The notes beneath the pieces were generated by a model. The model worked only from the letters and a program-made list of their open reading frames with translations, did no database searches and was not told where the DNA came from. Source: Luidia sarsii (taxonomy: Eukaryota > Echinodermata > Asteroidea > Paxillosida > Luidiidae). Taken from it: a DNA stretch of 64,000 nucleotides. Positions 46,301 to 54,747 of the stretch are shown one piece after another. The translations under genes and the position numbers were made by a program. Every line of letters starts with the position of its first letter. Position 1 is the first letter of the stretch. The stretch is taken from the NCBI GenBank assembly GCA_949987565.1, contig OX465107.1, positions 11,847,721 through 11,911,720 on the forward strand. The letters run 5' to 3'.

Positions 46301-47604
46301 ACTAGCACTGGCGGAGAGGCCCATGCAGATGCTGACGGTTGTATGATACCTGCTATAAGTAAGTCATCTAGGTGCTTTTTTTCCTCTCCCTCAAAACCAA
46401 GGGGAGTTCTGCGCATCTTTTGTCTGATAGGGGTTGCATTTCCAGTATTGATAGGGTGTTTTATCGCAGAGAACTTGCCTAGATCTGTATCATCTCTAGA
46501 AAATACATCCGAATATTGTGTGAGGGTGATTGCGATTACGTCCGACTGTTCGGGGGTTAGATGTTTACAGGAACGTTCCCATAGGTCGCGTACATGTATG
46601 GGTATGTCACACTCGCTAACCTTCCTCACTAATCGGCTTATGTCATATTCGGGGCAGTCCAGCAAACGCCGGACTTCCCCTGTATTTGACGAAGAATAAC
46701 CAACATCTGTTTCTGGCAGTATCTCACTAATCTCTTCTGCCCTACCAATCATATGTCCTTTTTTCAAATGGACATATCTGTTACTATCATTACGCAAACT
46801 GATGTGGGCCTCCCTTGATTGTGGTTGCATGGGATTACGTGCGCTACCCTGTCCCATAGTAACTAGCGTATACGGTATAAGTAGCCCTTTATGGTTTCTT
46901 TCTGGCGCGTGAATTAAGAACGACTTATCCGACAGTGACTGAAACTGGACCTTTGCTTTGACTATGGTATTTGGGGGGACCACCAATTTTCTTTTCAGCA
47001 TCACCCTTTGTACGGAGTATTTATCGTCTTTATTCTTCCGCATTTCTGCATTTATTTTGTCACCTTTAAGTGTTACGACATCGTTTGTGAGGTCTATCCG
47101 GCCTTCTTGGGATTTTAAGAAGTCCAACCCTAGAATAAAGGTATCTACGATTGGGGCAACTAGGAGATTCCAAGTATACCTGTGTTTTCCTATCACTAAA
47201 GGGACGCCTAAGACCCTTTCTGCTACCATGCTGCTTGATTGTTCTGCCCCTCTAAGTAGAACTTTTTCTTTTGTTTCTAAGGGGGGATCCAGTTGTTTGG
47301 CTAATGATTTGCTTATTATCGAAACCTGGGCGGCCGTGTCAACCACAGCCTGGGTACAAACCCCTTGAACCTGAACTGGTATGACAAGGCTTATTCCGTT
47401 ATTATTTGTTGAGAACTGCATTTCTCTTAGCTCCATTGGATTATCATTTATCAATGTCCCAGCAAACGCCGGAACACGAGTTTTGGTTTGTTGGCCGTCC
47501 TCCTTCAATTCAACCGGTCGTTGGCCATCACGTCCGGCCTGTATTAGTTTAAAGTACTTGCGTTGCGATATGTACGAGATGGCGAAGGAGATCGCGATCT
47601 TACT
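43330..47604 (-). CDS. pol: Pol polyprotein (protease, RT, RNase H, integrase)
   Basis: The frame is open from 47604 to a TAG at 43330-43332. It has no credible AUG at its head: the codon at 47508 is TTG. It overlaps Gag by ~60 bases in the -1 frame. Counting from 47508 (1392 codons): aspartic protease VVDTAA at 55-60 and ILGLDFL; RT with Asp450 in TLDMSSG and YLDD at 512-515; RNase H with Asp661/663, Glu704, Asp729 and Asp772; integrase zinc site His970, His977, Cys1007, Cys1010; DDE triad Asp1039, Asp1099, Glu1135; and a GPY/F-like WRGPLLVVE module near 1276-1284. All catalytic residues are present and no stops interrupt it. No chromodomain was seen at the C-terminus. Confidence 0.95.
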   Translation of the reverse strand, partial: SKIAISFAISYISQRKYFKLIQAGRDGQRPVELKEDGQQTKTRVPAFAGTLINDNPMELREMQFSTNNNGISLVIPVQVQGVCTQAVVDTAAQVSIISKSLAKQLDPPLETKEKVLLRGAEQSSSMVAERVLGVPLVIGKHRYTWNLLVAPIVDTFILGLDFLKSQEGRIDLTNDVVTLKGDKINAEMRKNKDDKYSVQRVMLKRKLVVPPNTIVKAKVQFQSLSDKSFLIHAPERNHKGLLIPYTLVTMGQGSARNPMQPQSREAHISLRNDSNRYVHLKKGHMIGRAEEISEILPETDVGYSSSNTGEVRRLLDCPEYDISRLVRKVSECDIPIHVRDLWERSCKHLTPEQSDVIAITLTQYSDVFSRDDTDLGKFSAIKHPINTGNATPIRQKMRRTPLGFEGEEKKHLDDLLIAGIIQPSASAWASPPVLVRKKDGKVRYCIDYRALNNTTIKDAFPLPNIEECLDVLEGTEFFCTLDMSSGYYQIEVDAEDKHKTAFITKYGLFEYARMPFGLCNAPATFQRAMTLILRGLTWKEVLAYLDDIIILGKSFDDSIQNLVKTLDRFRQNNLKLKAKKCHLLQKQVTFLGKVVSREGISPNPDSILAVQNWPIPSSSKEVERFLGLINYHRAHIKNFAKLAVPLYELTKKRVAFTWLEKHDLIFKTLKSALTTSPILSFPINDHNQPFILDTDASDNAIGAELLQVQDGVERVLSYGSYVLSPAQKKYCTTRKELLAVVRFTRQFRHYLLGRKFYIRTDHSSLAWLMQFKLLSGMLARWIEELSQYDMAILHRKGIKHTNADALSRIPCEIPLCNCYYAGCNIDNLPCGGCLFCTRIQSQWKRFEEDVDDIVPLAVRQIATRTPISGPEQCCGTDPIQTTGGTQVKDVSMNGIGLFHSNRRPLVDEQPSLFKKYSSQQLRESQQHDPDLGLLLHWKEECISPNQNELQLSSPSVKYFWSNAPLLQVKEGVLYYRWKDEHSDKLLFLVPHPMKHEILELCHDIKMAGHPGITRTMQKIRQTSLWYNMNEDVSLHVKACSECNQHKKPSRKRKASLTKFHAGAPTERIHVDILGPFTPSASGNQYILMLICQFTKWVEAYPLPNQTAERVARVIVDNFISRFGCPLMIHTDQGSNFTSSLFKAVCDLLEIAKTQTTPYRPCSNGQIERYNRTLLQVIRCHLKGKVAQWDEDLPILTGAIRSLPNRHTGLTPNLMMLGREIRQPVDLVFGIKGNSAEPELPHEYVRNLKERLTRVHNIARDNIGVAQRQQKKYYDASGLNQALFQEGDVVYKLNKATKVGQSRKLQPVWRGPLLVVEVISPILYRVRNRKRTEVIHHDLLKQCEDKVIPFWLRKVRSRLLGTEGLKDNGTVLSEADLNLLFNNRKRNQTDTTDTAFAAEVDHRVGITTRSGRISRPPARFSDDYK

Positions 47605-49325
47605 CTACCCTGCGGACAATCCCTGGCAAAATGTCCCTCCTTGCTGCAGTGAAAGCATTGAAATCTAGTTGGTGACGCGGGCGGGGATGTACTTGGGTTG
47701 CGACTTACGCCAAATTTTGGTGATATTCCACCGCGATTTGGTGATGCATCCCCTTTTGTAAAAGTAGGGGTATGGGAAGGGTTTGCGTGGTCACGAACTG
47801 ATTTTAAACACGTCAGAAGTTCTTGCATGTTTTTATTTATTTCAGACCAGTCTAAATGGATGTCAAGGTTATCTTTGCCCGTTTGTCTTACGCGTATCTG
47901 TTGAACATTTGAGATCTCGGGCGGGTCTTGGTCACTAAATGTTACATGTCGAATCTTTGCCCTGCCAGTTCTAGACAACAATTTGTGATTATGGGCTGCA
48001 GTTAGTGTGTATTGTATCGCATGGTTTAGCGTTTGTGGATCTCGGAAGAGTGCAAGTTCCGCAGCTTCAACATCAGCGCAACCTTTCAAGAATGCTTCCC
48101 TTGCTATTATTTCGAACACATCAGTATTGGCTGCAGGGAATGCGCGTGTCGCGACCTGTCTTACGCGTTGTCCAAATTCTTCAATCGTTTCTTCCTCCCG
48201 TTGACGTAAAGCAGCTAATTCGGCTCGGTGGATCTTTGGATCTTTCACTTTTCCAAACATCTGCATAAGTCGCGCTTTGACTTTTGAATAATCATGCCTA
48301 ACATCTGATTCCTGCCATGCATAACAGTCAAGCGCTTTGCCAGTGAGTGTCCCTACTAGTTGCATTAATTGTGTGCGTTCGTCCCACTGAGAACATTCTG
48401 CAATCATTTCAAACTTCTGAATGAATGCATGAAAATCGCTGCTTCCATCGTATGCGGGTATTCTGGGACACTGGATTTGGCGAGTGTTGCCCTGTGTTAG
48501 CCTTGTGGTATTTGGTACGCTGTGAGCTCCAGCGAACGCCGGAGTCATATGCGACGCCCCTCCTTTCAAGATATTACCAGGGACCCCACCAGATGCATTT
48601 TGCTTTGTGGTTTCTTTGTCTCTAACGATTTGCATTGCGGAAGGATTAACTCCTATGGAAGGTACAGGGTTTTGGTCATAGGATTGGCTGGATGATTGAG
48701 GCATTGTTACCGTACCTTTCTTTTGCATGGCGCTTTTTATATGAGGAGGGAGTGGTGGTGCTTTTTCATTTATCACTTTGAGCTCAGCGTCAATCACTTC
48801 ATCCCCAGTCATTTCAACCTTTTGTGAAAAGGTCGGGGGCCTTACTTCGGGCTTTGTATCTTGATGACGCCAGGTCGCTCTTGAATGCGAGTAAGGAATT
48901 TCTGAGGGATGGCTTGCTTTCATTAAGATTGACATCTTTCGTTCGAGTTCGTCGGACCGAGTTTCCATTTTTGAACCCATTTCACGTATAGCACTTGTTA
49001 CTTTGGTAGTATTTTCTTGCATGATTTTGATAAGAGTACTCATTTGGTTTACCATTATATCCATCGGGTCAGATTTTTCTACCAGGAACGATTCCTCTAT
49101 TGTATCTACCAGTTTTCCGGGAGGGATTTTAACAGTATGCTCCATAAAAATGGTTCCCTTTTCATTTAGCTCGTGCAGCTTTGTTTGGAGGGCCGGGATG
49201 TCATGAAAATCATTTATAGTAACAAAGCCTTTTTGCTCGCGTTTTGAAACTATGGCTTGTGCGTACTTAATTCCGACACCAGGTAGAGTTGTCATTTCTT
49301 TAATTGAAGCCTTATTGATGTTCAT
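47544..49325 (-). CDS. gag: Gag with N-terminal helix-hairpin-helix and C-terminal CCHC knuckle
   Basis: This 593-residue ORF starts with ATG at 49325. Residues 1-50 resemble a ComEA-type helix-hairpin-helix DNA-binding domain: an NINKASIKEM start, TLPGVGIKYAQAIV, and a second INDFHDIPAL segment. A predicted coiled region (about 90-140) and a low-complexity linker follow. The retrotransposon Gag core spans about 290-445 (YDGSSDFHAF, DCYAWQ, EEFGQRV). A CX2CX4HX4C knuckle is formed by Cys557, Cys560, His565 and Cys570. The tail is Arg/Ser-rich. Gag forms the particle and binds element RNA; an HhH domain at its N-terminus is unusual. The stop directly follows the slippery heptamer. Confidence 0.92.
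   Translation of the reverse strand: MNINKASIKEMTTLPGVGIKYAQAIVSKREQKGFVTINDFHDIPALQTKLHELNEKGTIFMEHTVKIPPGKLVDTIEESFLVEKSDPMDIMVNQMSTLIKIMQENTTKVTSAIREMGSKMETRSDELERKMSILMKASHPSEIPYSHSRATWRHQDTKPEVRPPTFSQKVEMTGDEVIDAELKVINEKAPPLPPHIKSAMQKKGTVTMPQSSSQSYDQNPVPSIGVNPSAMQIVRDKETTKQNASGGVPGNILKGGASHMTPAFAGAHSVPNTTRLTQGNTRQIQCPRIPAYDGSSDFHAFIQKFEMIAECSQWDERTQLMQLVGTLTGKALDCYAWQESDVRHDYSKVKARLMQMFGKVKDPKIHRAELAALRQREEETIEEFGQRVRQVATRAFPAANTDVFEIIAREAFLKGCADVEAAELALFRDPQTLNHAIQYTLTAAHNHKLLSRTGRAKIRHVTFSDQDPPEISNVQQIRVRQTGKDNLDIHLDWSEINKNMQELLTCLKSVRDHANPSHTPTFTKGDASPNRGGISPKFGVSRNPSTSPPASPTRFQCFHCSKEGHFARDCPQGRVRSRSPSPSRTYRNASTLN
47547..47553 (-). promoter_or_regulatory. -1 ribosomal frameshift slippery heptamer T TTA AAC
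   Basis: In the Gag frame the minus strand reads T-TTA-AAC immediately followed by the Gag stop TAA (47546-47544). The heptamer fits the X XXY YYZ rule, and a -1 slip enters the Pol frame, which is open back to 47604. A downstream structure was not modelled. Confidence 0.8.
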
Positions 49326-49820
49326 GGCGGTATGTTGATAACAAAACTCTAGTTATATAAAATTATTATGAAGTGTGGAAATTGCTGTAGTACTGTCTTT
49401 AAATAGACTTATCACTCAGTTGCTGCAAACGCCTTCTGCTGTGAGTGATATCCAGCAGTTTGTCCTGATTTACAGCAAAATAAAGATTTCACCAAATAAC
49501 GACCAAAATTTATAGCTGTTGCTTGTTTTGATATATTTTTGTACTCGTTTTAGTTACACATATATAAGTACAGCAACTTCCTGATTATTAGTATTAAGAT
49601 TAGATTTAGCAAGTGGACTTTGTTCTGAACAATAATTATATCAAATTTGTTCAGTTAACAAAACACGATGGCAGGCAAGTTTCAGTAAACGCCGATTCAT
49701 GTCAAATAAATTCTAGACATTTAACGTTTGTCTTTTGGGGAGAGGGAGAATTCGGTACTAATAAAATTAATTAAATGTGTTTAGATTTAATATATTCTTT
49801 TGTAATACACGCCGCAAATT
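49326..49820 (-). other. Element 5' leader, non-coding
   Basis: About 500 nt lie between the PBS and the Gag ATG and contain no long ORF. The region probably holds packaging signals. It contains two variants of the GCAAACGCC motif (near 49424 and 49685) that recurs through the element. Confidence 0.6.
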
Positions 49821-49833
49821 ATCCTCGTCGCCA
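49821..49833 (-). promoter_or_regulatory. Primer binding site (tRNA-Ser type)
   Basis: The minus strand reads TGGCGACGAGGAT one base inside the 5' LTR. This is complementary to the 3' end, including CCA, of animal tRNA-Ser(GCT) as I know it, a primer used by several Ty3/gypsy elements. Confidence 0.75.
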
Positions 49834-49834
49834 A

Positions 49835-50058
49835 TGTAGTATTGATACATTTACTGTACCTGATGGCCCCAGCGCGGGGTGCACGGCGGGGAATAGGTTG
49901 AGTCTCGGGTGGGTAGCCCAGCAGCACGACACAGCGACCAAATAAGAGGTATGTACACACTGGTTGAGGTTACTCACAAGACTGCCTTGTGGCTGGCCCA
50001 CGCCTGGGAGCGCCGGCCAGCCCGACATGCTTGACTGGTTTATTATATAATCACTACA
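49835..50058 (-). repeat. 5' LTR
   Basis: 224 bp, matching 41823-42046 except at 49865. It drives transcription toward lower coordinates. Confidence 0.95.
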
Positions 50059-50160
50059 CTACCTATTCCTTCCCCACTCCATCAGTCTGCTGGGCTGTCT
50101 ACTCATGTACGTAGACGGCCACAAACTCTTTCCCATCAACATCAAGGACGGAAATGGTAA
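50059..50160 (+). other. Flank of the LTR element with an exon-like segment
   Basis: About 50076-50156 is open between CCATCAG and ATG|GTAAGA, so it could be an exon interrupted upstream by the retrotransposon. The product was not recognised. Confidence 0.25.
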
Positions 50161-50184
50161 GACTGTTAATAAGAAAATGAGAGG

Positions 50185-50275
50185 GCCTGACGTTTCGATC
50201 CTATCAGGAACCTCTCTCAAAGGCAGAACGGTAGTCCTGCTAGGATCGAAACATCAGGCCCTCTAACATGTCTAA
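50185..50275. repeat. Foldback element, degenerate copy
   Basis: Reverse and forward arms of the GGGCCTGACGTTTCGATCC family face each other around TCTCAAAGGCAGAACGGTAG. The arms carry several mismatches compared with 55943-56051. Confidence 0.7.
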
Positions 50276-51195
50276 CTTTTTATAAAAGTTAAATTACAAG
50301 TTCTTACGAGTGAAGTTGAACCTTCGCCAACTTGTATCTTTGTCAACCAGTACCTTAGCCAACTGAAACTTTGAGTTAAGTCAACTCTTCAGCCTTCATA
50401 ATTTACTCATTAAAACATCAATTTCCAATTTCTCAGCGATAGTTATTGATATTTTAAGCTCCAGATGCTGATGTTGAGTTATCTGAAGAGATATCACCTC
50501 TGTCACCTCTGCATCTTATGACCTGCTGTTTATTGTAAGCCAATCTTGAAATGGGTTGGTCACAGAGGGCTCTAAACCTTTCACGATGTTGGGTTTTAAT
50601 GAAAAAAAATACATCACCTTAATTTCTTTAATTTGTTTTCCATTAAATTGTTCGTATACAACCGAACGGAACACATCGTTTCTTCAGAGGTATTAACCGA
50701 ACTAAATGAACTACCGGTAGATGTAATGTTGACCCGTCAGAAATGGTGATGTTTTAACTATGTGCCTTAGCACAGAAATATGGGTTGTCTTAACCCAAGG
50801 TCCGAGTTGACGAAGAAACGAGTTGTATGACGTTGCTTTGGTGAAGGCAAAGCTTGAGAAGGTACTACTGTAGTTGACCCGATAACAGCACTATCACTGT
50901 TGTATTTTTCATAACTTCAGCTTGACCTCAAAGGCAGTCTCAGATGATGAATTCAGTCATACTTAATATTTATTGAATGAATCCTTTTTCCTTTCAAAAT
51001 TTTCCAACTTTCCAGTTGCACATCTGAAATTTCTCAAGAAAATGCATGCATTAAGACATGAACAATTTACAAATTCCTGCTACAATGTGCCTCTACAAAT
51101 CTGTTAGAAATAGCATTTTCTGTTTTTTTCTTCATGTACACACATGTATGTTTTAATGTTCGTGTAATGTTATGTTTTTTGTTTACTTACATCAG
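50276..51195 (+). other. AT-rich unique sequence, no gene seen
   Basis: No open frame of note. It ends in an acceptor-like TTACATCAG that leads into the acidic ORF. Confidence 0.5.
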
Positions 51196-51429
51196 GATAC
51201 GAACAAGGCCAAGAAACAGGCAAAACCTACCAAATCATCAAAAAGGGCAGCAGAAATGATTGGGTTTTTTAACAACGAAGATGAGGAGAGTGGAGATGAT
51301 TGTAATTGGGAAAGTGACAGTGTTGACAAGAGTGATTTGATTGATGATATGAGTGAGGTGATTAACTATGATGAGAGTGATATGGAGGATAATGATGCTT
51401 GTGACGTAGTTGAAAGTGGGTCAAAATGA
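51196..51429 (+). CDS. Terminal exon-like acidic ORF
   Basis: This follows an ACATCAG acceptor, is open for about 77 codons and ends with TGA at 51427-51429. It has a Lys-rich start (KAKKQAKPTKSSKRA) followed by a strongly acidic stretch rich in Asp, Glu and Ser. It could be the last exon of a gene whose upstream exons are not identified. The family is not recognised. Confidence 0.35.
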   Translation, partial: DTNKAKKQAKPTKSSKRAAEMIGFFNNEDEESGDDCNWESDSVDKSDLIDDMSEVINYDESDMEDNDACDVVESGSK

Positions 51430-51539
51430 TGCACATAAATGATGATGGGTAGAATGATGTGAACAATGATGCTAGTGAAAGGGATGAAGTGGATGATGGT
51501 GGTGATTGGTGAAGTAGTTGATGGGGTAGACATTGGGGA

Positions 51540-52008
51540 TGGTATTGAAAGCAATGAAGTGGATGATGGTGGTGATCGATGAAGCTAATGTGATGGACAT
51601 TGATGATGATGGTCGTGAAGCAGTTAGTGAAAGCAATGAAGTGGATGATGGTGGTGATGTAGCTAATGTGATGGACATTGATGATGATGGTCGTGAAGCA
51701 GTTAGTGAAAGCGATGAAGTGGATGGTGGTGGTGATGTAGCTAATGTGATGGACATTAATAATGATGGTGGTGAAGCAGGTAGTGAAAGCGATGAAGTGG
51801 ATGGTGGTAGTGATGTAGCTAATGTGATGGACATTGATGATGATGGTGGTGAAGCAAGTAGTGAAAGCGATGAAGTGGATGATGGTGGTGATGTAGCTAA
51901 TGGGGTGGACATTGATGATGATGGTGGTGAAGCAGGTTGTGAAAGCGATGAAGTGGATGGTGGTGGTGATGGAGCTGATTTGGTGAATAATGCTGACGTA
52001 AGTAATTG
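51540..52008 (+). repeat. 78-bp minisatellite with open acidic 26-residue frame
   Basis: About five and a half copies of a 78-bp unit with GTGGATGATGGTGGTGATG and GACATTGATGATGATGG. In one plus frame it encodes 26-residue repeats of the type VDDGGDVANVMDIDDDG. It is out of frame with the preceding acidic ORF. The period is a multiple of three and all copies stay open, which fits either coding or recent expansion. Confidence 0.6.
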
Positions 52009-52319
52009 ACAACTGCTGGAGAGAATCCATCCAGCGGCTGAATACACGTATGAATCGCCTCGAGCAGTTCATGAAGCCCACGCGTTTTCACCGGATCATG
52101 TCGCTGCTCAAAGGAGAACCCCCATTCAAGGAGATGATGAGGATGAATTGCAACACCTACACAACACTTATACAAATAGCAGCTCACCACATAACTTTGC
52201 CGTCAATCTGGTGCGGCAAAGCTTAACGAAGGAGACTTGCAGATAATATATTCGGCTCGTACTTCGCAAGCAATCATCATTATACGCTATGAAACGAGTC
52301 ATCAGTATGACACGATAAA

Positions 52320-53267
52320 ATTCTTCAACTCGTCGACGAATTGTGATTCTTGACCAAAAGGGGTACACCAGGCGGTCTATCAAAGCAGATCTCGCTGCAG
52401 ACAACATCAGCGCTTCCTTGGCATGGAGAGACAACTGTCTTGTCGACAGGCCAAGGTCCGGACGCCGGAGCAAGATCACAGATGAAATATGCGTGACATC
52501 ATCGACCACAGTCTGGAAGAAAACAACGAGCTAAGTGCCCAAGATCATACAGGAGAAGACAGCCGTGCATCTGCCGGAATCCTCGATTCGGAGAGCTCGA
52601 AAGAAGCTTCAGTGTGTAAGTAGTGGGACGCACTACTGCCAAAGCGAACCGGCCTCTTCGACTGGCTTTTGCCGATAAATGCCTAAGTGATAAGGAGAGG
52701 TTCAACGATGTAATTTTTACCGATGAGTGCATTGTACAAATCGAACGCCATCCCAAAAGATGCTTTCGAAAAAAAACACCTCCCCATCATACTGAGAGGC
52801 AAACCGAAACACCCTCTAAAGGTACATGTATGGTCATTTATATCCAAGAAAGGCTCCCCGGGGATTGCCATTTTTAGAGGCATTATGCGGGCACCAAGTT
52901 TTTATGCGGACCAAATTTTGCGAGGGCAGTTGAAGACATTCATCGAACGTAAATTTCCAAATGGTCATAGGTTTCAACAGGACAATGTCCAACGCACACA
53001 ATTAGCGGTTACACAAAAAATGCTATGAAAGAGAGGAGTATAAACTGGATGCCTTCCCCAGCAGAGTCGCCTGATCTCAACCCCATTGAATGTCTGTGGG
53101 CAGACCTCCGAAAACATGTCAAGCCCCAACGAAGGATCAACTCGTCAAAGGCATCAGTGATTTCTGGAGAAATGAGGTCAATGCAGAGAAATGCCGGCGG
53201 TACATCAGCCACTTGAGGAAAGTGCTACCCAAGGTCGTGGAGAGAGGAGGCCGTGCCTCCGGGTTTT
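52320..53267 (+). pseudogene. Tc1/mariner-type transposase pseudogene
   Basis: Fragments in several frames follow the order of a Tc1/mariner transposase. There is an N-terminal HTH-like part (RRRIVILDQKGYTRRSIK, from about 52330) and a linker with RPRSGRRSKIT. Then come the first catalytic Asp in VIFTDEC (about 52703), a VHVW block, the second Asp in HRFQQDN (about 52965), and the DLNPIE block with the third acidic residue (about 53073). The C-terminal HLRKVLPKVVERGG ends near 53255 and a stop lies at 53265-53267. At least three frame changes separate the parts. Transposases of this family cut and paste at TA; this copy is dead. No TIRs were identified. Confidence 0.85.
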
Positions 53268-53314
53268 AGCTGCCCCACAGTCAGCTTCAAACCCAATGGA
53301 TCTATGCCCAAACA

Positions 53315-53330
53315 AGCTCTTTTCAGAGCC
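53315..53330 (+). promoter_or_regulatory. Histone-type 3' stem-loop after the transposase pseudogene
   Basis: AGCTCTTTTCAGAGCC with AACA before and ACACACC after, then CCAAAAGAGATTG about 10 bases on. It shares the downstream element with the copies near 37.3-37.6 kb. Confidence 0.6.
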
Positions 53331-53339
53331 ACACACCTA

Positions 53340-54510
53340 CCAAAAGAGATTGTAGAACTGTCTGTCAACTGTGTCTTGTTTTCAGTGATTAATTTTTTGT
53401 ACTTACCTGAAATAAAATAAAAATTGGGACGTTACCCACCCTTTTATTAAGATTTCAGGAAGGTTCTATGAAGTTTCTTTGAAGGTTCTTTATACAAGTA
53501 TGCACAGAAATAAACTTTCATACAAATTACAAAATGTGTAGGCCGACCACGTAAAAGACATTTCATTTTCGAAAAAGTTTAAGTTGACGTACTGAGAATA
53601 ACTTAATAAAAATATGCAGCGAAACTGCAAATACTATACAGGGCCCCCTGTATATATTTGTTTGCGTCGTATCCGTGAATGTAGAAAGGGAAAAATCAAT
53701 GTTTCAGCTAAGGCAATACAAAACATGTTTAGCGTCCTGCCTTTTGGGAAACAAGGAAGGAGGGAGGCCCTTTTTTTACCTAAAAAGCAAGCTGACCCAT
53801 TTAATCATCAAGATTGGTAGGCAAGACCGGAGTAGGAACGCTTCGCAGCTCCCATTTTGTGGCAATAATTACAAATAATGTGTTCATGCCATCTAGGCAA
53901 TCGTCAGTGGCGGTAGTGATTTTTGCAAATCAGTTTCTCTCTTTGTGCGGTTCCAGTATGGAAAATCGGTTAGGGTGACCAGGCTGCACTATTTAGGGGG
54001 TGATTATTTCTCAAGTACGGAGAGCAGGGAGTCCAGGGTATAATCTGATTCCTTGAAAGAAACCAAAATCGACTGGGACGGGGGTTCTTTTGGGCATCTG
54101 GCCCGGGTGATAATTCCCGTCGGTTACGGGGCGTTTTTGTTTTTTGGAAGGGTGGTTTGGGAAATATTCCAGAGTTCTTCATTGCGTGGGATGTGCCGCC
54201 ATTGTTTGGCAACTGCTCTCAGGAAATCGCGGTGGTAGTAACCAGATTATGGGTGGTGCTGACCACCAGAGGTGTTTGTTAGTTCATATTAAGCTCCCGC
54301 TCCGGAGTCCTCACAGAGGGATTTTGCAATACCCAATGTTTTTCAGCTTCCAATATTTCGAACAATAAAAGACGAAAACGTCTGAAAAAATCTGGAATAT
54401 ATAGGACACACGTTTCTTATGAGGTAATGTAAAACAAGACAAAAAAGTTTTATTGGAAACTGGCTTCAGCACGATGTCTCGGGCGGGAGACAGTCTTGTC
54501 ATTTATTTTT
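53340..54510 (+). other. Unique sequence, no recognised gene
   Basis: Only short overlapping frames were found, none recognised. Confidence 0.4.
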
Positions 54511-54519
54511 GCTCTGTGC

Positions 54520-54655
54520 TGTGAGTAGAGCCTTGGCGGTGCTCACACAGCACTACCTTGACAAGGACCGATCGAGTTACAACTGCAAGCTCTGAGCGTG
54601 GAGCAAGGATAGGGCTAATTAAGCCCTGTCTGTGCTCACAAAGACAGGATTGATC
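54520..54655. repeat. Dispersed repeat (CTCTGAGC family), copy 2
   Basis: Matches part of 26-232, including GAGCGTGGAGCAAGGATAGG. Confidence 0.65.
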
Positions 54656-54666
54656 TTTGGTTGATA

Positions 54667-54747
54667 GGGGGGGGGGTTCGGTTAACTGAAGTTTCAATTC
54701 CCGCTCAACAGCCAACAGCCAATTCCCGCTGACCAGCCCCCCCCCCC
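54667..54747. repeat. G-tract and C-tract pair
   Basis: A run of 10 G (54667-54676) and a run of 11 C (54737-54747) flank about 60 bp containing GGTTAACTGAA and AATTCCCGCT. A similar pair lies at 56622-56711. Confidence 0.75.

Larger units (their letters stand above)
41823..50058 (-). mobile_element. Ty3/gypsy-class LTR retrotransposon with HhH-Gag and TatD ORF
   Basis: This is an 8236-bp element on the minus strand. The order is 5' LTR (49835-50058), tRNA-Ser-type PBS, leader, Gag, Pol in the -1 frame, TatD-like ORF, polypurine tract and 3' LTR (41823-42046). Protease precedes RT, RNase H and integrase, which is the Ty3/gypsy order. LTRs are identical except at position 31. The flanking four bases are CTAA on the left and CTAC on the right, so a target duplication is at best imperfect. 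Gag and Pol have no internal stops. The element looks recent and may be capable of activity, subject to how the third ORF is expressed. Confidence 0.95.

Noticed and set aside
45309..46699. Several 60-120 codon ORFs antisense to or out of frame with pol and gag
   Set aside because: They overlap an intact, motif-rich polyprotein in another frame and match no family.
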